Shown: one piece after another, positions 51,581 to 61,714 of the stretch
Layout: every line of letters begins with the position of its first letter
Position numbering within the stretch: the stretch's first letter is position 1
Assembly: GCF_019802085.1 (NCBI RefSeq)
Contig: NZ_JAHVHV010000001.1
Span: 930,001-994,000 of the forward strand
DNA length: 64,000 nucleotides
Source of the DNA: Ferrimonas balearica
Lineage (GTDB): Bacteria; Pseudomonadota; Gammaproteobacteria; Enterobacterales; Shewanellaceae
Direction of reading: 5' to 3'
The notes under the pieces: generated by a model
What the model was told of the DNA's origin: nothing
What the model saw: only the letters and a program-made list of their open reading frames with translations
Databases searched by the model: none
Program-made: the position numbers and the translations under genes

Positions 51581-51873
51581 GCCGGGCGGGTGCCGTAGGC
51601 CCGTTCTATCTGGGCGATCTCCACGGAGTAGTGCTGGTACCACTGGTCGCGGCCCAAGGACTGGGCCACCCGGTGTTCGCTGTCCGCCTTCCAGGCCAGG
51701 ATGTCCGCCTGGCTGTCCCAGTAGGAGAGGGCGATCTCCTCCTGCCCTTCGGTGACCGCCACGAACTCCCGACAGCCAAACTCGTCAAGCGCCCGCTGAC
51801 GCAGCTGACCGGCCAGGTCGCTGTAGCGGGCATCCAACTGGGCCACCCTGGCCCGAAATATCACCACGTACAT
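51577..51873 (-). CDS. Antibiotic biosynthesis monooxygenase (ABM) domain protein
   Basis: Small protein of 98 residues forming a single ferredoxin-like ABM domain: MYVVIFRARV, EFVAVTEGQEEIALSYWDSQADILAWK, and the HYSVEIAQIER end. This family includes haem-degrading and quinol-oxidising enzymes, but most members are uncharacterised. It lies next to the acyltransferase gene (9-nt gap) in the same direction. Confidence 0.85.
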   Translation of the reverse strand: MYVVIFRARVAQLDARYSDLAGQLRQRALDEFGCREFVAVTEGQEEIALSYWDSQADILAWKADSEHRVAQSLGRDQWYQHYSVEIAQIERAYGTRPA

Positions 51874-51882
51874 GTCGGCTCC

Positions 51883-52908
51883 TTAGGGCACCAGGCGATT
51901 GATCAGCGGAATTTTGGCCAGCAGGGCGGTCAGGGCCCAGGCCACCAGCAGGGTGCCCAGGGTGATGGCGGGGATCGCCAGCAAGGTGTGACCGAACCAC
52001 TGGTAGACGCCGTTATCCAGGTTGCGGATGGGGATGAGCAGCAGCGGGTGGACCAGGTAGATCCCGAGGCTGTAGGTGGAGATGGAGACAATCACCTTTC
52101 TTGCCGCGCCACTGATGCGATCGGCGTAGCACTGGGCCACCACGAAGAGCATGGCGCCGATCAGCACGGTATTGAGGCTCTTGTACCCCATAAACAGCGA
52201 GCTGTAGGCGCCCTTGGCCTCGGCGGCGTACCAGCTGCCGACGATGTTCATCAGCGCCGAACCCAGCCCCACCACCAGCCAGATCTTCAGCTGCGGACGG
52301 TTGTCCCGGTTGAACAGGAACCAGCCCAGCACCAGGTAGCCGGAGTAGAGCAGGATGTTCTGGCGCAGTGGCGTCTCCACCTTGAGCAGGTGCATCAGGG
52401 TAAGCACCATCCAGGCGGCGATCAGCAGTTTGACCCGCTCCGGCTCCATGCGATGCAGCAGCGGGGCCAGCAGGGGGATGACGAAATAGAGCGGAATGAA
52501 GTCGTAGAAGAACCAGAGGTGGTACCACACCGGCTCATTGGGTGAGGCCTGGAGGATCGCCAGGGTCTCGGCACCCTGCCACTGGCCGGCGCTGAACCCG
52601 CCCACGGCAGCGTAAAGCAGCGTCCAGCCGACAAAGGGCACCACCACCTTGCCCAGGCGGCGCTGAAGATAGTGACGGTTGTCGAAGGGGCGGGTGTCGG
52701 AGAGCAGCAGGGCGCCGCTGATCATCATAAAGACCGGTACCGCCCAGCGGGTGATGGCGTTGATGCTGACGGCGCCGAACCACTGATGATCGTCGATGAC
52801 GCCGTAGAGCTCGCGAAGCGGGCCGAGGACATGGATGGCGATCACTGCGATGGCGGCGATAAAGCGGAGCAGGTGGATGTAGAAGATGTCGGGTCGACGC
52901 GCGCTCAT
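51883..52908 (-). CDS. Acyltransferase 3 family membrane protein
   Basis: Protein of 341 residues with about ten transmembrane helices. The N-terminal FYIHLLRFIAAIAVIAIHVLGP has the catalytic His/Arg region (R-x10-H) of the family, and WAVPVFMMISGALLL follows. Members O-acylate sugars of surface polysaccharides or other envelope molecules (WecH/OafA type). The start ATG 52908 is preferred because the longer frame runs through the sRNA array. The sRNA unit 5 terminator lies 47 nt upstream. Confidence 0.85.
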   Translation of the reverse strand: MSARRPDIFYIHLLRFIAAIAVIAIHVLGPLRELYGVIDDHQWFGAVSINAITRWAVPVFMMISGALLLSDTRPFDNRHYLQRRLGKVVVPFVGWTLLYAAVGGFSAGQWQGAETLAILQASPNEPVWYHLWFFYDFIPLYFVIPLLAPLLHRMEPERVKLLIAAWMVLTLMHLLKVETPLRQNILLYSGYLVLGWFLFNRDNRPQLKIWLVVGLGSALMNIVGSWYAAEAKGAYSSLFMGYKSLNTVLIGAMLFVVAQCYADRISGAARKVIVSISTYSLGIYLVHPLLLIPIRNLDNGVYQWFGHTLLAIPAITLGTLLVAWALTALLAKIPLINRLVP

Positions 52909-52954
52909 TGAGGGGCCCTGGGGCGGAAACAGGCCTTTAATCCTAATGGCTTGG

Positions 52955-53036
52955 CAAAAAAAACGCGACCTTACGGCCGCGTTAAACTCTTGAATTGCAG
53001 GGAATGAGACGATGAAAAAATTCCGTCCATCGCTCA
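52955..53036 (-). ncRNA. Putative sigma-E-dependent sRNA, unit 5
   Basis: Minus-strand unit of about 80 nt. The leader has GGAATTTTTTCATCG, then TCTCATTCCCTGCA (core complement at 52996-53003), a linker ATTCAAGAGTTT, a AACGCG/CGCGTT hairpin (52962-52983) and a T8 run. It shares the TCCCTGCA octamer with units 1, 3, 4 and 6, while the hairpin sequence differs. The start is inferred from the promoter at 53041-53068. Confidence 0.65.
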
Positions 53037-53040
53037 ATGT

Positions 53041-53068
53041 TTCGACAGTGGAGCGGCGCCCGGGTTCC
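53041..53068 (-). promoter_or_regulatory. Sigma-E-like promoter of sRNA unit 5
   Basis: On the minus strand: -35 GGAACCC (53062-53068), 16-nt spacer, -10 TCGAA (53041-53045). Confidence 0.6.
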
Positions 53069-53081
53069 GGTGCCCGGGCAT

Positions 53082-53166
53082 AAAAAAACGCCACCGAAGG
53101 GCGGTGGCGCAAATTCGAAGGGGAAGTCTCAAGATAAATCGGTTTGCAGGGAAGTGATTTACCTGA
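53082..53166 (-). ncRNA. Putative sigma-E-dependent sRNA, unit 6
   Basis: Minus-strand unit of about 85 nt. The leader has AAATCACTTCCCTGCAAACC (core complement at 53145-53152), a TTGAGACTTCCCC stretch, and a CGCCACCG/CGGTGGCG hairpin (53089-53109) with T7. The hairpin stem is the one of units 3 and 4, 52 kb away, which ties the two arrays together. Confidence 0.65.
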
Positions 53167-53170
53167 CCAT

Positions 53171-53199
53171 ACAGACCGGCAAAGGGGAAAAAGAGTTCA
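53171..53199 (-). promoter_or_regulatory. Sigma-E-like promoter of sRNA unit 6
   Basis: On the minus strand: -35 TGAACTC (53193-53199), 17-nt spacer, -10 TCTGT (53171-53175). Spacing is one base longer than in the others. Confidence 0.5.
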
Positions 53200-53286
53200 C
53201 AAAAATGGGGAAACTTTTTTCCTCTTGGTGCCGGGTGGACAAACTCTGAGCGAAAGCGGCCTAAAACAGGCACGGCAGGCGGCAGG

Positions 53287-53368
53287 CAAAAAAAGGGCCG
53301 CCCAGGGGGCGGCCAAAATAAGAACGATGATTGGTTACCACGCGCGATATCGCTAACTCGTGCCTGGA
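53287..53368 (-). ncRNA. Putative sigma-E-dependent sRNA, unit 7 (divergent)
   Basis: Minus-strand unit of about 80 nt between the chemoreceptor gene and unit 6. It has AATCATCGTTCTTATTTT before a GGCCGCCC/GGGCGGCC hairpin (53295-53314) and T7. The CATC element and the layout agree with the family but the TCCCTGCA core is absent. The hairpin may also terminate the chemoreceptor mRNA, so this unit is the least certain. Confidence 0.45.
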
Positions 53369-53373
53369 CTGGT

Positions 53374-53401
53374 TCCGACCGACGGTTTCGAACTCGGTTC
53401 C
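53374..53401 (-). promoter_or_regulatory. Sigma-E-like promoter of sRNA unit 7
   Basis: On the minus strand: -35 GGAACCG (53395-53401), 16-nt spacer, -10 TCGGA (53374-53378). Confidence 0.45.
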
Positions 53402-53449
53402 CTCGGCATCGCGGGCGGGTTCAAATCTGTGATCGCGATCCCACCGGGC

Positions 53450-54931
53450 TCAGATCTTCAGCCCCATCAACTGGGTTTGCAGGCCATCGGCGGTGTCCCC
53501 CACGCTCTGGCTGGCGGTTACCGAGGCCAGGGCGGCCTGCTCCAGTTCGTGGGACTGGTTGCGCACCTCCATCAGGTTGCTGGCGATGTCGTTGGCCACG
53601 GTACTCTGCTGCTCGGCGGCGGTGGCGATCTGGCTGCTCATGGCGAACACCTTGTCGGAGTGCTGGGCGATCAACATCAGATCCTCCCCGGTGCGGCTGA
53701 CCAGCTCCTGACCCTGCTCCGCCCGCTCCACGGTGCTGCGCATCAACCCCTCCAGGCTGACGGTGCCGCTTTGCAGCTCCTCAATCATCCGCTGGATCTC
53801 CACGGTGGCCGCCTGGGTGCGGCCGGCCAGAGAACGCACCTCGTCCGCCACCACGGCAAAGCCCCGCCCCTGGTGCCCGGCCCGGGCCGCTTCGATGGCC
53901 GCGTTCAGGGCCAGCAGGTTGGTCTGCTCGGAGATCCCGTTGATGGTGGTGACCACCGCATCGATGCGCGCGGCATTGGTGTTGACCTGTGAGACGGCAC
54001 TGGAGGCGCTGTGCACCTCGTCCACCAGCTGGGTAATGGTGGTGATGGTGGTCTGGATCTGGCTGTGGCCCCGTTCGGCATCCTGGCTGGCCTGGCGGGT
54101 CTCCACCGAGGTGTGCTCGGCGTGGTTCGCCACCTCCCGCACCGTGGCGGTCATCTCCTCCATGGCAGAGGCCAGGCTGTCCAGGTGCTGACGCTGGCTG
54201 ATGGCCAGGTCCTTGCTGCCGGTGGCCTGGGCCCCCAGCTCGCCGGAGGCGCCCAGCATCCGGGCGGAGACCTCGCGAAGCTCCCGCACCACCCGCTGGC
54301 GGGTGGCGATAAGTTCATCGATGTGGTGGGCCAGCGGGCGGAAATCGTCCCGTCCCGGGGCGAAGTCCAGTCGCACCGTCAGATCATTGGCCGCGGCCTG
54401 GCTCATCACCGACTGCATCTGGGCCAGGCCGCGGGTGATAAAGCGGCGCACCACGTAAGAGAGGTAGAGGGTCAGCCCGACCACCGCCGCCAGGGCCCAG
54501 AGCATGTCGGTGTGCTGGGCCAGTACCGAGGCGGTGGTGATCTCCTCGGCGCTCATCTGCAGGTAGTGGCTGTCGCCCACCGGGGCGCTGTAAAGATAAA
54601 AGCCCCCTTCAGTGATGAGCTGGTGGCGGGTCTGCATCTGGGGGCTGTCGGCGGCCAGTACGGTGCCGCTGCTCAGGGTGGCGTTGATGGCGGCGACGCC
54701 GGCGTGGTCCAGGGTCGGGGCCAAACCGGTCAGGGTGCGGGCCAGGCTGTCGGTGTGCTGCACCAACGCCGTCTGCTGCAGTTCAGTCTCCTCGGCCTTG
54801 TCCATCACGATAAAGGCCAGGGTAAACAGCAGCAGCGCCACTGTGGGGGTGACCGAGATCAGCAGCAGCTTCTCTTTGATGGTCAGGCGGATAAGATAAG
54901 GGTCCCAGAACCCGGACTTGGTGTCGTTCAT
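53450..54931 (-). CDS. Methyl-accepting chemotaxis protein
   Basis: Chemoreceptor of 493 residues. TM1 (about 23-42) is followed by a small periplasmic region (about 43-130), TM2 (about 137-158) and a HAMP domain. The methyl-accepting signalling domain contains the hairpin tip [21 protein letters not shown] and [17 protein letters not shown] in outline. The periplasmic part is only about 90 residues, too short for a four-helix bundle or a dCACHE domain, so the ligand is unknown. It lies upstream of sRNA array 2 in the same direction. Confidence 0.92.
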   Translation of the reverse strand: MNDTKSGFWDPYLIRLTIKEKLLLISVTPTVALLLFTLAFIVMDKAEETELQQTALVQHTDSLARTLTGLAPTLDHAGVAAINATLSSGTVLAADSPQMQTRHQLITEGGFYLYSAPVGDSHYLQMSAEEITTASVLAQHTDMLWALAAVVGLTLYLSYVVRRFITRGLAQMQSVMSQAAANDLTVRLDFAPGRDDFRPLAHHIDELIATRQRVVRELREVSARMLGASGELGAQATGSKDLAISQRQHLDSLASAMEEMTATVREVANHAEHTSVETRQASQDAERGHSQIQTTITTITQLVDEVHSASSAVSQVNTNAARIDAVVTTINGISEQTNLLALNAAIEAARAGHQGRGFAVVADEVRSLAGRTQAATVEIQRMIEELQSGTVSLEGLMRSTVERAEQGQELVSRTGEDLMLIAQHSDKVFAMSSQIATAAEQQSTVANDIASNLMEVRNQSHELEQAALASVTASQSVGDTADGLQTQLMGLKI

Positions 54932-55026
54932 GGCATCGCCGTCAGGAGAGTTTCGGTTCAGCGCACTAAGTCGGCGGGCGATGCAGGGACTTTAAACCCG
55001 TCGGCCCCCAACAAGGAGAAATTGCG

Positions 55027-56013
55027 GTGTCGGTCACGTCGAGCACAACAAATGCCCAGTCGGAAACCATGAGCGCCTGGGTGGGCGAGGGGGGCCAGGC
55101 CCGTTTGGTCCGATGCCCCAGACCCGAGGCCCGGCCCGGGGAGGTGGTGATCCGGGTTCTGGCTGCGGGCGTAAACCGGGCAGACCTGCTTCAGGTGGCC
55201 GGGCACTACCCGCCGCCAGCCGGGGCCAGCGAGGTGCTGGGACTGGAGGTGGCCGGCGAGGTGGTCCAGGGCGCCGGGTCCTTCAAGCCGGGGGATGCGG
55301 TGATGGCGCTGCTTGCCGGTGGCGGCTACGCCGAGTACGTGGCGGTGGATGCCGGTTCGGTGCTGCCCCTGCCGCAGGGCATCAGCGTCGAGCAGGGGGC
55401 AGCCATTCCCGAGGCCTTTGTCACCGCTTACCAGTGTTTGTGCCACCTGGGCCAGCTCGCCGCCGGACAGCGGGTGTTGCTGCACGCCGGCGCCTCTGGG
55501 GTGGGCACCGCCGCCATTCAGTTGGCCCGTCATCTCGGCGCCGAGGTGTGGGTGACTGTGGGCAGCGAGGCCAAGCTTGAGGCCTGTCGGGCCCTGGGGG
55601 CCACCGGCGGGGTGAACCACCGCCAGGGGGATTTTGCTCAGGCACTGCCGCCGGTGGACTTGATTGTCGACCCTGTGGGGGGCGATTACCTGGGGCGCAA
55701 CCTCAAGCTGCTCAAACCCGACGGTCAGCTTATCCAACTGGCGATGATGGGGGGACGCCGGGCCGAGGTGGACCTGGCGCTGGTGCTGGCCAAGCGGCTG
55801 ACGGTGCGCGGCTCCACGCTGCGCAGCCAGCCCAAGGCGGTGAAGGCGGCCCTGGTGCAGGGGTTGTGGCAGCGCTTTGGTGCGGCCTTCGAGGGCGGCG
55901 AGATCGCCCCTGTGGTGGATAGCGCCTACGCTTTTGAGTCGGTGGCTGAGGCCCACCGGCGGATGGCCGATAACGCCAACACCGGCAAGCTGGTGCTGAA
56001 ACTGGCTCAATAG
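55027..56013 (+). CDS. Zinc-independent quinone oxidoreductase (PIG3/QOR-like MDR family)
   Basis: Medium-chain reductase of 328 residues. GroES-like N-terminal half: AAGVNRADLLQVAGHYPPPAGASEVLGLEVAG in outline. Rossmann half: HAGASGVGTAAIQLARHLGA. PVGGDYLGRNLKLLKPDGQLI closes the domain. The zinc-ligand cysteines of alcohol dehydrogenases are missing, as in the PIG3-type NADPH:quinone reductases. Start GTG 55027 with AAGGAG 8 nt upstream; ATG 55069 is the alternative. Confidence 0.88.
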   Translation: MSVTSSTTNAQSETMSAWVGEGGQARLVRCPRPEARPGEVVIRVLAAGVNRADLLQVAGHYPPPAGASEVLGLEVAGEVVQGAGSFKPGDAVMALLAGGGYAEYVAVDAGSVLPLPQGISVEQGAAIPEAFVTAYQCLCHLGQLAAGQRVLLHAGASGVGTAAIQLARHLGAEVWVTVGSEAKLEACRALGATGGVNHRQGDFAQALPPVDLIVDPVGGDYLGRNLKLLKPDGQLIQLAMMGGRRAEVDLALVLAKRLTVRGSTLRSQPKAVKAALVQGLWQRFGAAFEGGEIAPVVDSAYAFESVAEAHRRMADNANTGKLVLKLAQ

Positions 56014-56044
56014 GGCGTTGTTTTATTGCCCGATTGCGTGATTC

Positions 56045-56064
56045 CCCGCCCAGACGGGTTTTTA
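56045..56064 (+). terminator. Weak intrinsic terminator after the quinone oxidoreductase gene
   Basis: CCCG/CGGG stem around CCCAGA followed by TTTTTA. The stem is short, so confidence is moderate. Confidence 0.5.
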
Positions 56065-56111
56065 TAGTGAGCGCAATACAGTAAAATTTGGCCCCTTTAT
56101 CAGTCGATTGA

Positions 56112-57128
<1,017 letters not shown>

Positions 57129-57138
57129 GGGGTTACCG

Positions 57139-59526
57139 ATGAAATTTAGTGAATCCTGGTTGCGGGAGTGGGTGAACCCTGCCATCTCCACCGAGGAACT
57201 GTCCGAACAGATCTCCATGGCTGGCCTGGAAGTGGACGGCGTGGAGCCGGTGGCCGCCGAGTTTAACGGCGTGCTGGTGGGCGAGGTGGTCGAGTGTGGC
57301 CAACACCCCGATGCCGACAAGCTGCGGGTGACCAAGGTGAACGTCGGTGGCGAAGAGTTGCTGGACATCGTCTGTGGTGCCGCCAACTGCCGCCAGGGCC
57401 TGAAAGTGGCCGTGGCCACCGTGGGCGCCGAGCTGCCCGGCGGTTTCAAGATCAAAAAAGCCAAGCTGCGCGGCCAGCCCTCCCACGGCATGCTCTGCTC
57501 CTTTACCGAGCTGGGCATCGATATCGAGTCCGACGGCATCATCGAACTGCCGGTGGACGCCCCGGTGGGCACCGACATCCGCGAGTACCTCGCCCTGGAT
57601 GATCGCCAAATCGAAGTGGACCTGACCCCCAACCGGGCTGACTGCCTGGGTCTGGTGGGCCTGGCCCGCGAAGTGGGCGTACTGAACCGCGTGGCGGTGA
57701 CTGAGCCGGAAGTGGCCGCCGTGGCCCCCGCCACCGATGCCGCCCACGGCATCCGTGTCGAGGCCCCCGAGCACTGCCCCCGTTACCTGGGTCGCGTGGT
57801 GAAGAACGTCAACGTTCAGGCACAAACCCCGCTGTGGATGCAGGAGAAGCTGCGTCGTGGCGGCATTCGCTCCATCGATGCCGTGGTGGACATCACCAAC
57901 TTCCTGCTGCTGGAGTACGGCCAGCCGATGCACGCCTTCGACCTGGCCAAGCTCAACGGCGACATCCAGGTTCGGATGGCCCGTGCCGGTGACACCCTGA
58001 CCTTGCTGGACGGCACCGAAGTGGAGCCGCGGGAAGACACCCTGCTGATCGCCGACGACAAGGGACCCCTGGCCCTGGCCGGGATCTTCGGTGGCGAACA
58101 CAGCGGCGTAACCGGTGAGACCACCGAGGTGCTGCTGGAGTGCGCTTTCTTCAACCCGCTCTCCATCATCGGCAAGGCCCGCTCCTACGGCCTGCACACC
58201 GACTCCTCCCACCGCTTCGAGCGGGGCGTGGACCCACAGCTTCAGAGCAAAGTGATGGAGCGCGCCACCGCGCTGCTGACCGAGATCTGTGGCGGCGAAG
58301 CCGGCCCCGTGGTGGAGGTGAAGTCCGACGACCACCTGCCCAAGCCGGCCACCATCACCCTGCGTCGCGAGAAGCTGGATGCCCTGCTGGGCCACCACAT
58401 CGGTGACGAGGACGTGGCCGAGATCCTGACCCGCCTGGGTTGCGAGGTCAGCACCCTTGAGGGCGGCTGGCAGGCCAAGGCGCCGAGCTGGCGTTTCGAC
58501 ATGGCCATCGAGCAGGATCTGATCGAGGAAGTGGCCCGCATCTACGGCTACAACAGCATCCCCAACCTGGCGCCCGTGGCCAAGCTGACCATGACCGATC
58601 ACACCGAAGCCAAGCTGCCGCTCAAGCGGCTGCGCAGCCTGCTGGTGGATCGCGGCTTCCAGGAAGCGATCACCTACAGCTTTGTGGATCCCAAGCTGCA
58701 GGCCCGCCTGCACCCGGGCGTTGATCCCATGATGCTGCCCAACCCCATCTCCTCCGAGATGTCCGCCATGCGCCTGTCCCTGTGGACCGGTCTGCTGGGG
58801 GCCGTGGCCCACAACCAGGCCCGTCAGCAGGTCCGTGTGCGCCTGTTCGAAACCGGCCTGCGCTTTATCCCGGACGCCGACGTCGACATGGGTGTGCGCC
58901 AGGAGCCGATGCTGGCGGCGGTGATCGCCGGTACCCAGAGCGACGAGCACTGGGACATGGCCGCCAATACCGTGGACTTTTTCGACCTTAAGGGCGATCT
59001 GGAAGCGGTACTGGGCCTGACCAACGATCCGCACCAGTTTGGCTTCCGCGCGGCCCAGCACCCGGCGTTGCACCCGGGCCAGTGTGCCGAGATCCTCAAG
59101 GGCGATCAGGTGGTGGGCCTTATCGGTGCCATCCACCCCCAGCACGAGAAAAAGCTGGGCCTGAATGGCCGGACCATCGTGTTCGAGATCCAGCAGGATG
59201 CGGTGCTGACCCGTCAGCTGCCCGAGGCGCAACCGGTGTCCCGTTTCCCCGCCAACCGTCGTGACATTGCCATCGTTGTTGACGAGGCGATCCCGGCCGG
59301 TGACGTTGAAAAAATGATACGAAAAGTTGGCGGAAATCAGTTGGTTGCCGTAAACTTGTTTGACGTATACCGTGGGAAAGGTGTCAACGAAGGCCAGAAG
59401 AGCCTGGCCATCGCCTTGACCCTGCAGGATGTCGAGCGCACCCTGGAGGAGAAGGAGATCGCCGAGGCGGTTGAGAACATCGTTGCCACTTTGAAGTCAG
59501 AGTTCAACGCACAGTTGAGGGACTGA
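57139..59526 (+). CDS. pheT: Phenylalanyl-tRNA synthetase beta subunit
   Basis: Beta subunit of 795 residues, the family length. Domains in order: N-terminal [14 protein letters not shown], an EMAP/OB-fold tRNA-binding domain (about 40-150), the B3/B4 editing domain (about 215-390), B5 (about 400-475), the catalytic-like class II domain, and the C-terminal FDX-ACB anticodon domain (about 700-795) with [16 protein letters not shown]. Partner of PheS, giving the tetramer and proofreading of Tyr-tRNA-Phe. ihfA follows 5 nt later, the usual gammaproteobacterial operon. Confidence 0.98.
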   Translation: MKFSESWLREWVNPAISTEELSEQISMAGLEVDGVEPVAAEFNGVLVGEVVECGQHPDADKLRVTKVNVGGEELLDIVCGAANCRQGLKVAVATVGAELPGGFKIKKAKLRGQPSHGMLCSFTELGIDIESDGIIELPVDAPVGTDIREYLALDDRQIEVDLTPNRADCLGLVGLAREVGVLNRVAVTEPEVAAVAPATDAAHGIRVEAPEHCPRYLGRVVKNVNVQAQTPLWMQEKLRRGGIRSIDAVVDITNFLLLEYGQPMHAFDLAKLNGDIQVRMARAGDTLTLLDGTEVEPREDTLLIADDKGPLALAGIFGGEHSGVTGETTEVLLECAFFNPLSIIGKARSYGLHTDSSHRFERGVDPQLQSKVMERATALLTEICGGEAGPVVEVKSDDHLPKPATITLRREKLDALLGHHIGDEDVAEILTRLGCEVSTLEGGWQAKAPSWRFDMAIEQDLIEEVARIYGYNSIPNLAPVAKLTMTDHTEAKLPLKRLRSLLVDRGFQEAITYSFVDPKLQARLHPGVDPMMLPNPISSEMSAMRLSLWTGLLGAVAHNQARQQVRVRLFETGLRFIPDADVDMGVRQEPMLAAVIAGTQSDEHWDMAANTVDFFDLKGDLEAVLGLTNDPHQFGFRAAQHPALHPGQCAEILKGDQVVGLIGAIHPQHEKKLGLNGRTIVFEIQQDAVLTRQLPEAQPVSRFPANRRDIAIVVDEAIPAGDVEKMIRKVGGNQLVAVNLFDVYRGKGVNEGQKSLAIALTLQDVERTLEEKEIAEAVENIVATLKSEFNAQLRD

Positions 59527-59531
59527 GAAAC

Positions 59532-59837
59532 ATGGCGCTGACCAAAGCCGATATGGCTGAACACCTGATCGAAAACTTGGGCCTGCATAAGCGGGACGCC
59601 AAGGAGATGGTGGAGGCCTTCTTTGAAGAGATCCGCCTGGCCCTGGAATGTGGGGAGCAGGTTAAGCTGTCGGGTTTTGGGAACTTCGAACTCAGGGATA
59701 AGAATGAACGTCCGGGACGGAACCCAAAGACGGGCGAAGACATTCCCATCACGGCCCGCCGGGTGGTGACCTTCCGACCGGGCCAGAAACTCAAGGCCCG
59801 GATCGAGGAATCTGAGCTGCTGGGTGACGAAGGTTAA
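59532..59837 (+). CDS. ihfA: Integration host factor alpha subunit
   Basis: HU/IHF-family protein of 101 residues. [18 protein letters not shown] at the N-terminus, [22 protein letters not shown], and the DNA-bending arm [28 protein letters not shown] in outline, with the intercalating Pro. It heterodimerises with IhfB, bends DNA and serves recombination and transcription. Ends before a strong terminator. Confidence 0.97.
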   Translation: MALTKADMAEHLIENLGLHKRDAKEMVEAFFEEIRLALECGEQVKLSGFGNFELRDKNERPGRNPKTGEDIPITARRVVTFRPGQKLKARIEESELLGDEG

Positions 59838-59855
59838 GCGTCACGTACCATCCAT

Positions 59856-59886
59856 AAAAACGCCGTCCCTGGGACGGCGTTTTTTT
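59856..59886. terminator. Intrinsic terminator after ihfA (also usable by the gene on the minus strand)
   Basis: AAAAACGCCGTCCC/GGGACGGCGTTTTTTT stem. Confidence 0.9.
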
Positions 59887-59900
59887 ATGCCTGTGGGCCG

Positions 59901-60656
59901 CTACTCCTGGATAAGCGACAGGTCGGTTCTTAAGCGATACAGCTGGTACTCGGTGCCGTGGAAGTGGCTGCTCCAGCTTTCAAACAGCGCCTTGGCCTTG
60001 CTCTCATCCCCCAGGTGTTTACCCAGGGACTCAGCAAAGCTGGGGTCCGGCTCCGCCATGCCGGCGTAGTTCTGGTGGGGGATCACCAGGTGCAGGGTCG
60101 GTTCGCCGCCCACGCTCCAGCTCCACGCCCAGCTGTAGGGCCACTCCATCGCCTTAGCGTGATCACTGAGTGCCTTCTTGTCCGCCTCGGTGCCGGCACC
60201 GTGTCCCGCCTTGACCTTGTAGGAGGTCACGCCGAAATAGACGTAGCCCGGATCCTGCTCCGGCCAGTTGCTGTTGGCCATATCCACTTCGGAGAAGTTG
60301 TGGGCCACCGCTTCCACCAGCTGACCCACGTTGGTGCGCCAATGGTTGCCGGTTTGCTGGTCGTTCTGCCACTTCACGTAGGTGTCCACCTCGGCCCAGT
60401 TGGTGCAGCAGCTGCGGATCATGTAACGGTTTAACTTGTCGCCCAGGGTGGGCACGTAGACCATCCATTGCCGGGTATCGCCTTTCTCCTTGCGAAAGGC
60501 CACATGACGCTTGAGTGCTTCCTCAAATTTGGCCGCTTCACCGGCTTTGGGGGTGATGATCCACATCTCCGCCAAATTATCCGGTTTGTCCGCGGCAAAC
60601 AGGGTCAGGGGAAGCAGGCATAAAAGCAGGCTGAAACGACGCAAGAGGTTGTTCAT
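59901..60656 (-). CDS. Exported protein of unknown function, paralogue A
   Basis: Protein of 251 residues with a signal peptide (LLLCLLPLTLFA). It looks like two related halves of about 110 residues: MWIITPKAGEAAKFEEALKRH opens the first, and YFGVTSYKVKAGHGAGTEADKKAL opens the second, each with the lay-out of a dimeric alpha/beta-barrel (ABM-like) module. Both it and the divergent gene at 60816 carry a vicinal cysteine pair before a Trp (SCCTNW here), and WSWxxGGxPxLxLVIP near the end. I do not recognise a named family. AAGGAG lies 6 nt before ATG 60656. Confidence 0.75.
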   Translation of the reverse strand: MNNLLRRFSLLLCLLPLTLFAADKPDNLAEMWIITPKAGEAAKFEEALKRHVAFRKEKGDTRQWMVYVPTLGDKLNRYMIRSCCTNWAEVDTYVKWQNDQQTGNHWRTNVGQLVEAVAHNFSEVDMANSNWPEQDPGYVYFGVTSYKVKAGHGAGTEADKKALSDHAKAMEWPYSWAWSWSVGGEPTLHLVIPHQNYAGMAEPDPSFAESLGKHLGDESKAKALFESWSSHFHGTEYQLYRLRTDLSLIQE

Positions 60657-60815
60657 GGAGGGCTCCTTAGAAGAGGGAACGCGTCGATGGCTAACCATAG
60701 CAGAGGAATGGTCTTTGCGCGTTTTCCCCCCTGTTCGGCCTCGCTTCGCTCTCCTGCGTCCGCCTTGGCCGCCCTTTGCTAGAGTTAGTGGAGCCAAACT
60801 GCAGGAGATCCCCCA

Positions 60816-61583
60816 ATGCGTCGGGTTTTTGTCGTGCTGTTGTTACTGGTCAGCGGGTTACCATCGGCCATTGCCGACGATGAGTTGCTGATGGACATTT
60901 ACGTGGTGACGCCCCTGCCGGGCCAGCGATTGCCGTTGGAGCAGGCGGTCAACGACCACATGAACCACCGGCTGGCCAACGGGGAAAGCCGCGGCTGGGT
61001 GCTCTACGTCCCCATGCTGGGGCAAAACATCGGCCGTTTGATGCTCTATTACTGCTGCGACAACTGGAACGACATGGAGTCCTACTACCAGTGGGAAGAG
61101 CAGAGTGAAATGCGCCAGCATTGGATGGACTTTGTCGAGCCCTTCGTCCAGCAGGTGGATCACTACATCAGCGTGGTGGACGCGCCCAACAGCAGCTGGG
61201 ATGACTACACCAAGGTGAGCCCCTACCTCAACGTCACCGAGTACCACCTAAACCCCGGCCACCGGGAGCCCACCAAGGAGAGCATCAAGATCCTGAGCGA
61301 CTACGTCAAAGCCCTGGAGTGGCAGTCCAACTGGATCTGGAGCTGGCAGATGGGGGGCGATCCTGTGTTGAACCTGGTGATCCCGCAGGAATCGATCTTT
61401 GACCTCTCCTCCCAGCGCTTTGGTTTTGAGGGCGCCCTGGGGGAGTACCTGGGGGATGCCGAAAAAGCGAGGCAGTTGCTGGTGACTCTGAGAAGCCATT
61501 ATTCCCACACCTACTTTCAGCTCTACCGTTTGCGCCGACAGCTGGATCCCAAGAACGAGGAGCCCCCGCTGGAGCCGGAGTAG
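60816..61583 (+). CDS. Exported protein of unknown function, paralogue B
   Basis: Protein of 255 residues with a signal peptide (FVVLLLLVSGLPSAIA), clearly paralogous to 59901-60656. Shared signatures: (M/D)(W/I)(I/Y)(I/V)TP near the start, VYVP/LYVP(T/M)LG, the CC pair in YYCCDNW, SNWIWSWQMGGDPVLNLVIP, and the final FQLYRLRRQL. The pair is divergently transcribed from a 159-bp region, so it probably arose by inverted duplication. The role is unknown; a dimeric alpha/beta-barrel fold with haem or quinone binding is only a guess. A Pro/Glu-rich tail ends the protein. Confidence 0.75.
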   Translation: MRRVFVVLLLLVSGLPSAIADDELLMDIYVVTPLPGQRLPLEQAVNDHMNHRLANGESRGWVLYVPMLGQNIGRLMLYYCCDNWNDMESYYQWEEQSEMRQHWMDFVEPFVQQVDHYISVVDAPNSSWDDYTKVSPYLNVTEYHLNPGHREPTKESIKILSDYVKALEWQSNWIWSWQMGGDPVLNLVIPQESIFDLSSQRFGFEGALGEYLGDAEKARQLLVTLRSHYSHTYFQLYRLRRQLDPKNEEPPLEPE

Positions 61584-61714
61584 CCGGCAAAGTTTGATCT
61601 CGCTCGGAATTAGGTGCCGGTGGGTTTGAACTGCCCTCGGCGCCTCGTCTAAGGTGGACCTCTTCCCAACGACCCTAAAGGTGTCGCCGGTGCCAAGCCG
61701 GTGTGAGAGTCCCT

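Noticed and set aside
53315-53449. tRNA-like sequence with GGTTCAAATC and GGTTTCGAAC
   Set aside because: No acceptor or anticodon arm can be built around either T-loop-like string; the stretch is better explained as chemoreceptor 3' end plus sRNA unit 7 promoter.
61620-61714. Cobalamin-riboswitch-like string (CCGGTGTGAGAGTCC) before the PepT-like gene
   Set aside because: Only a short resemblance; no B12 box or other conserved core element is present and the stretch ends right at the start codon.
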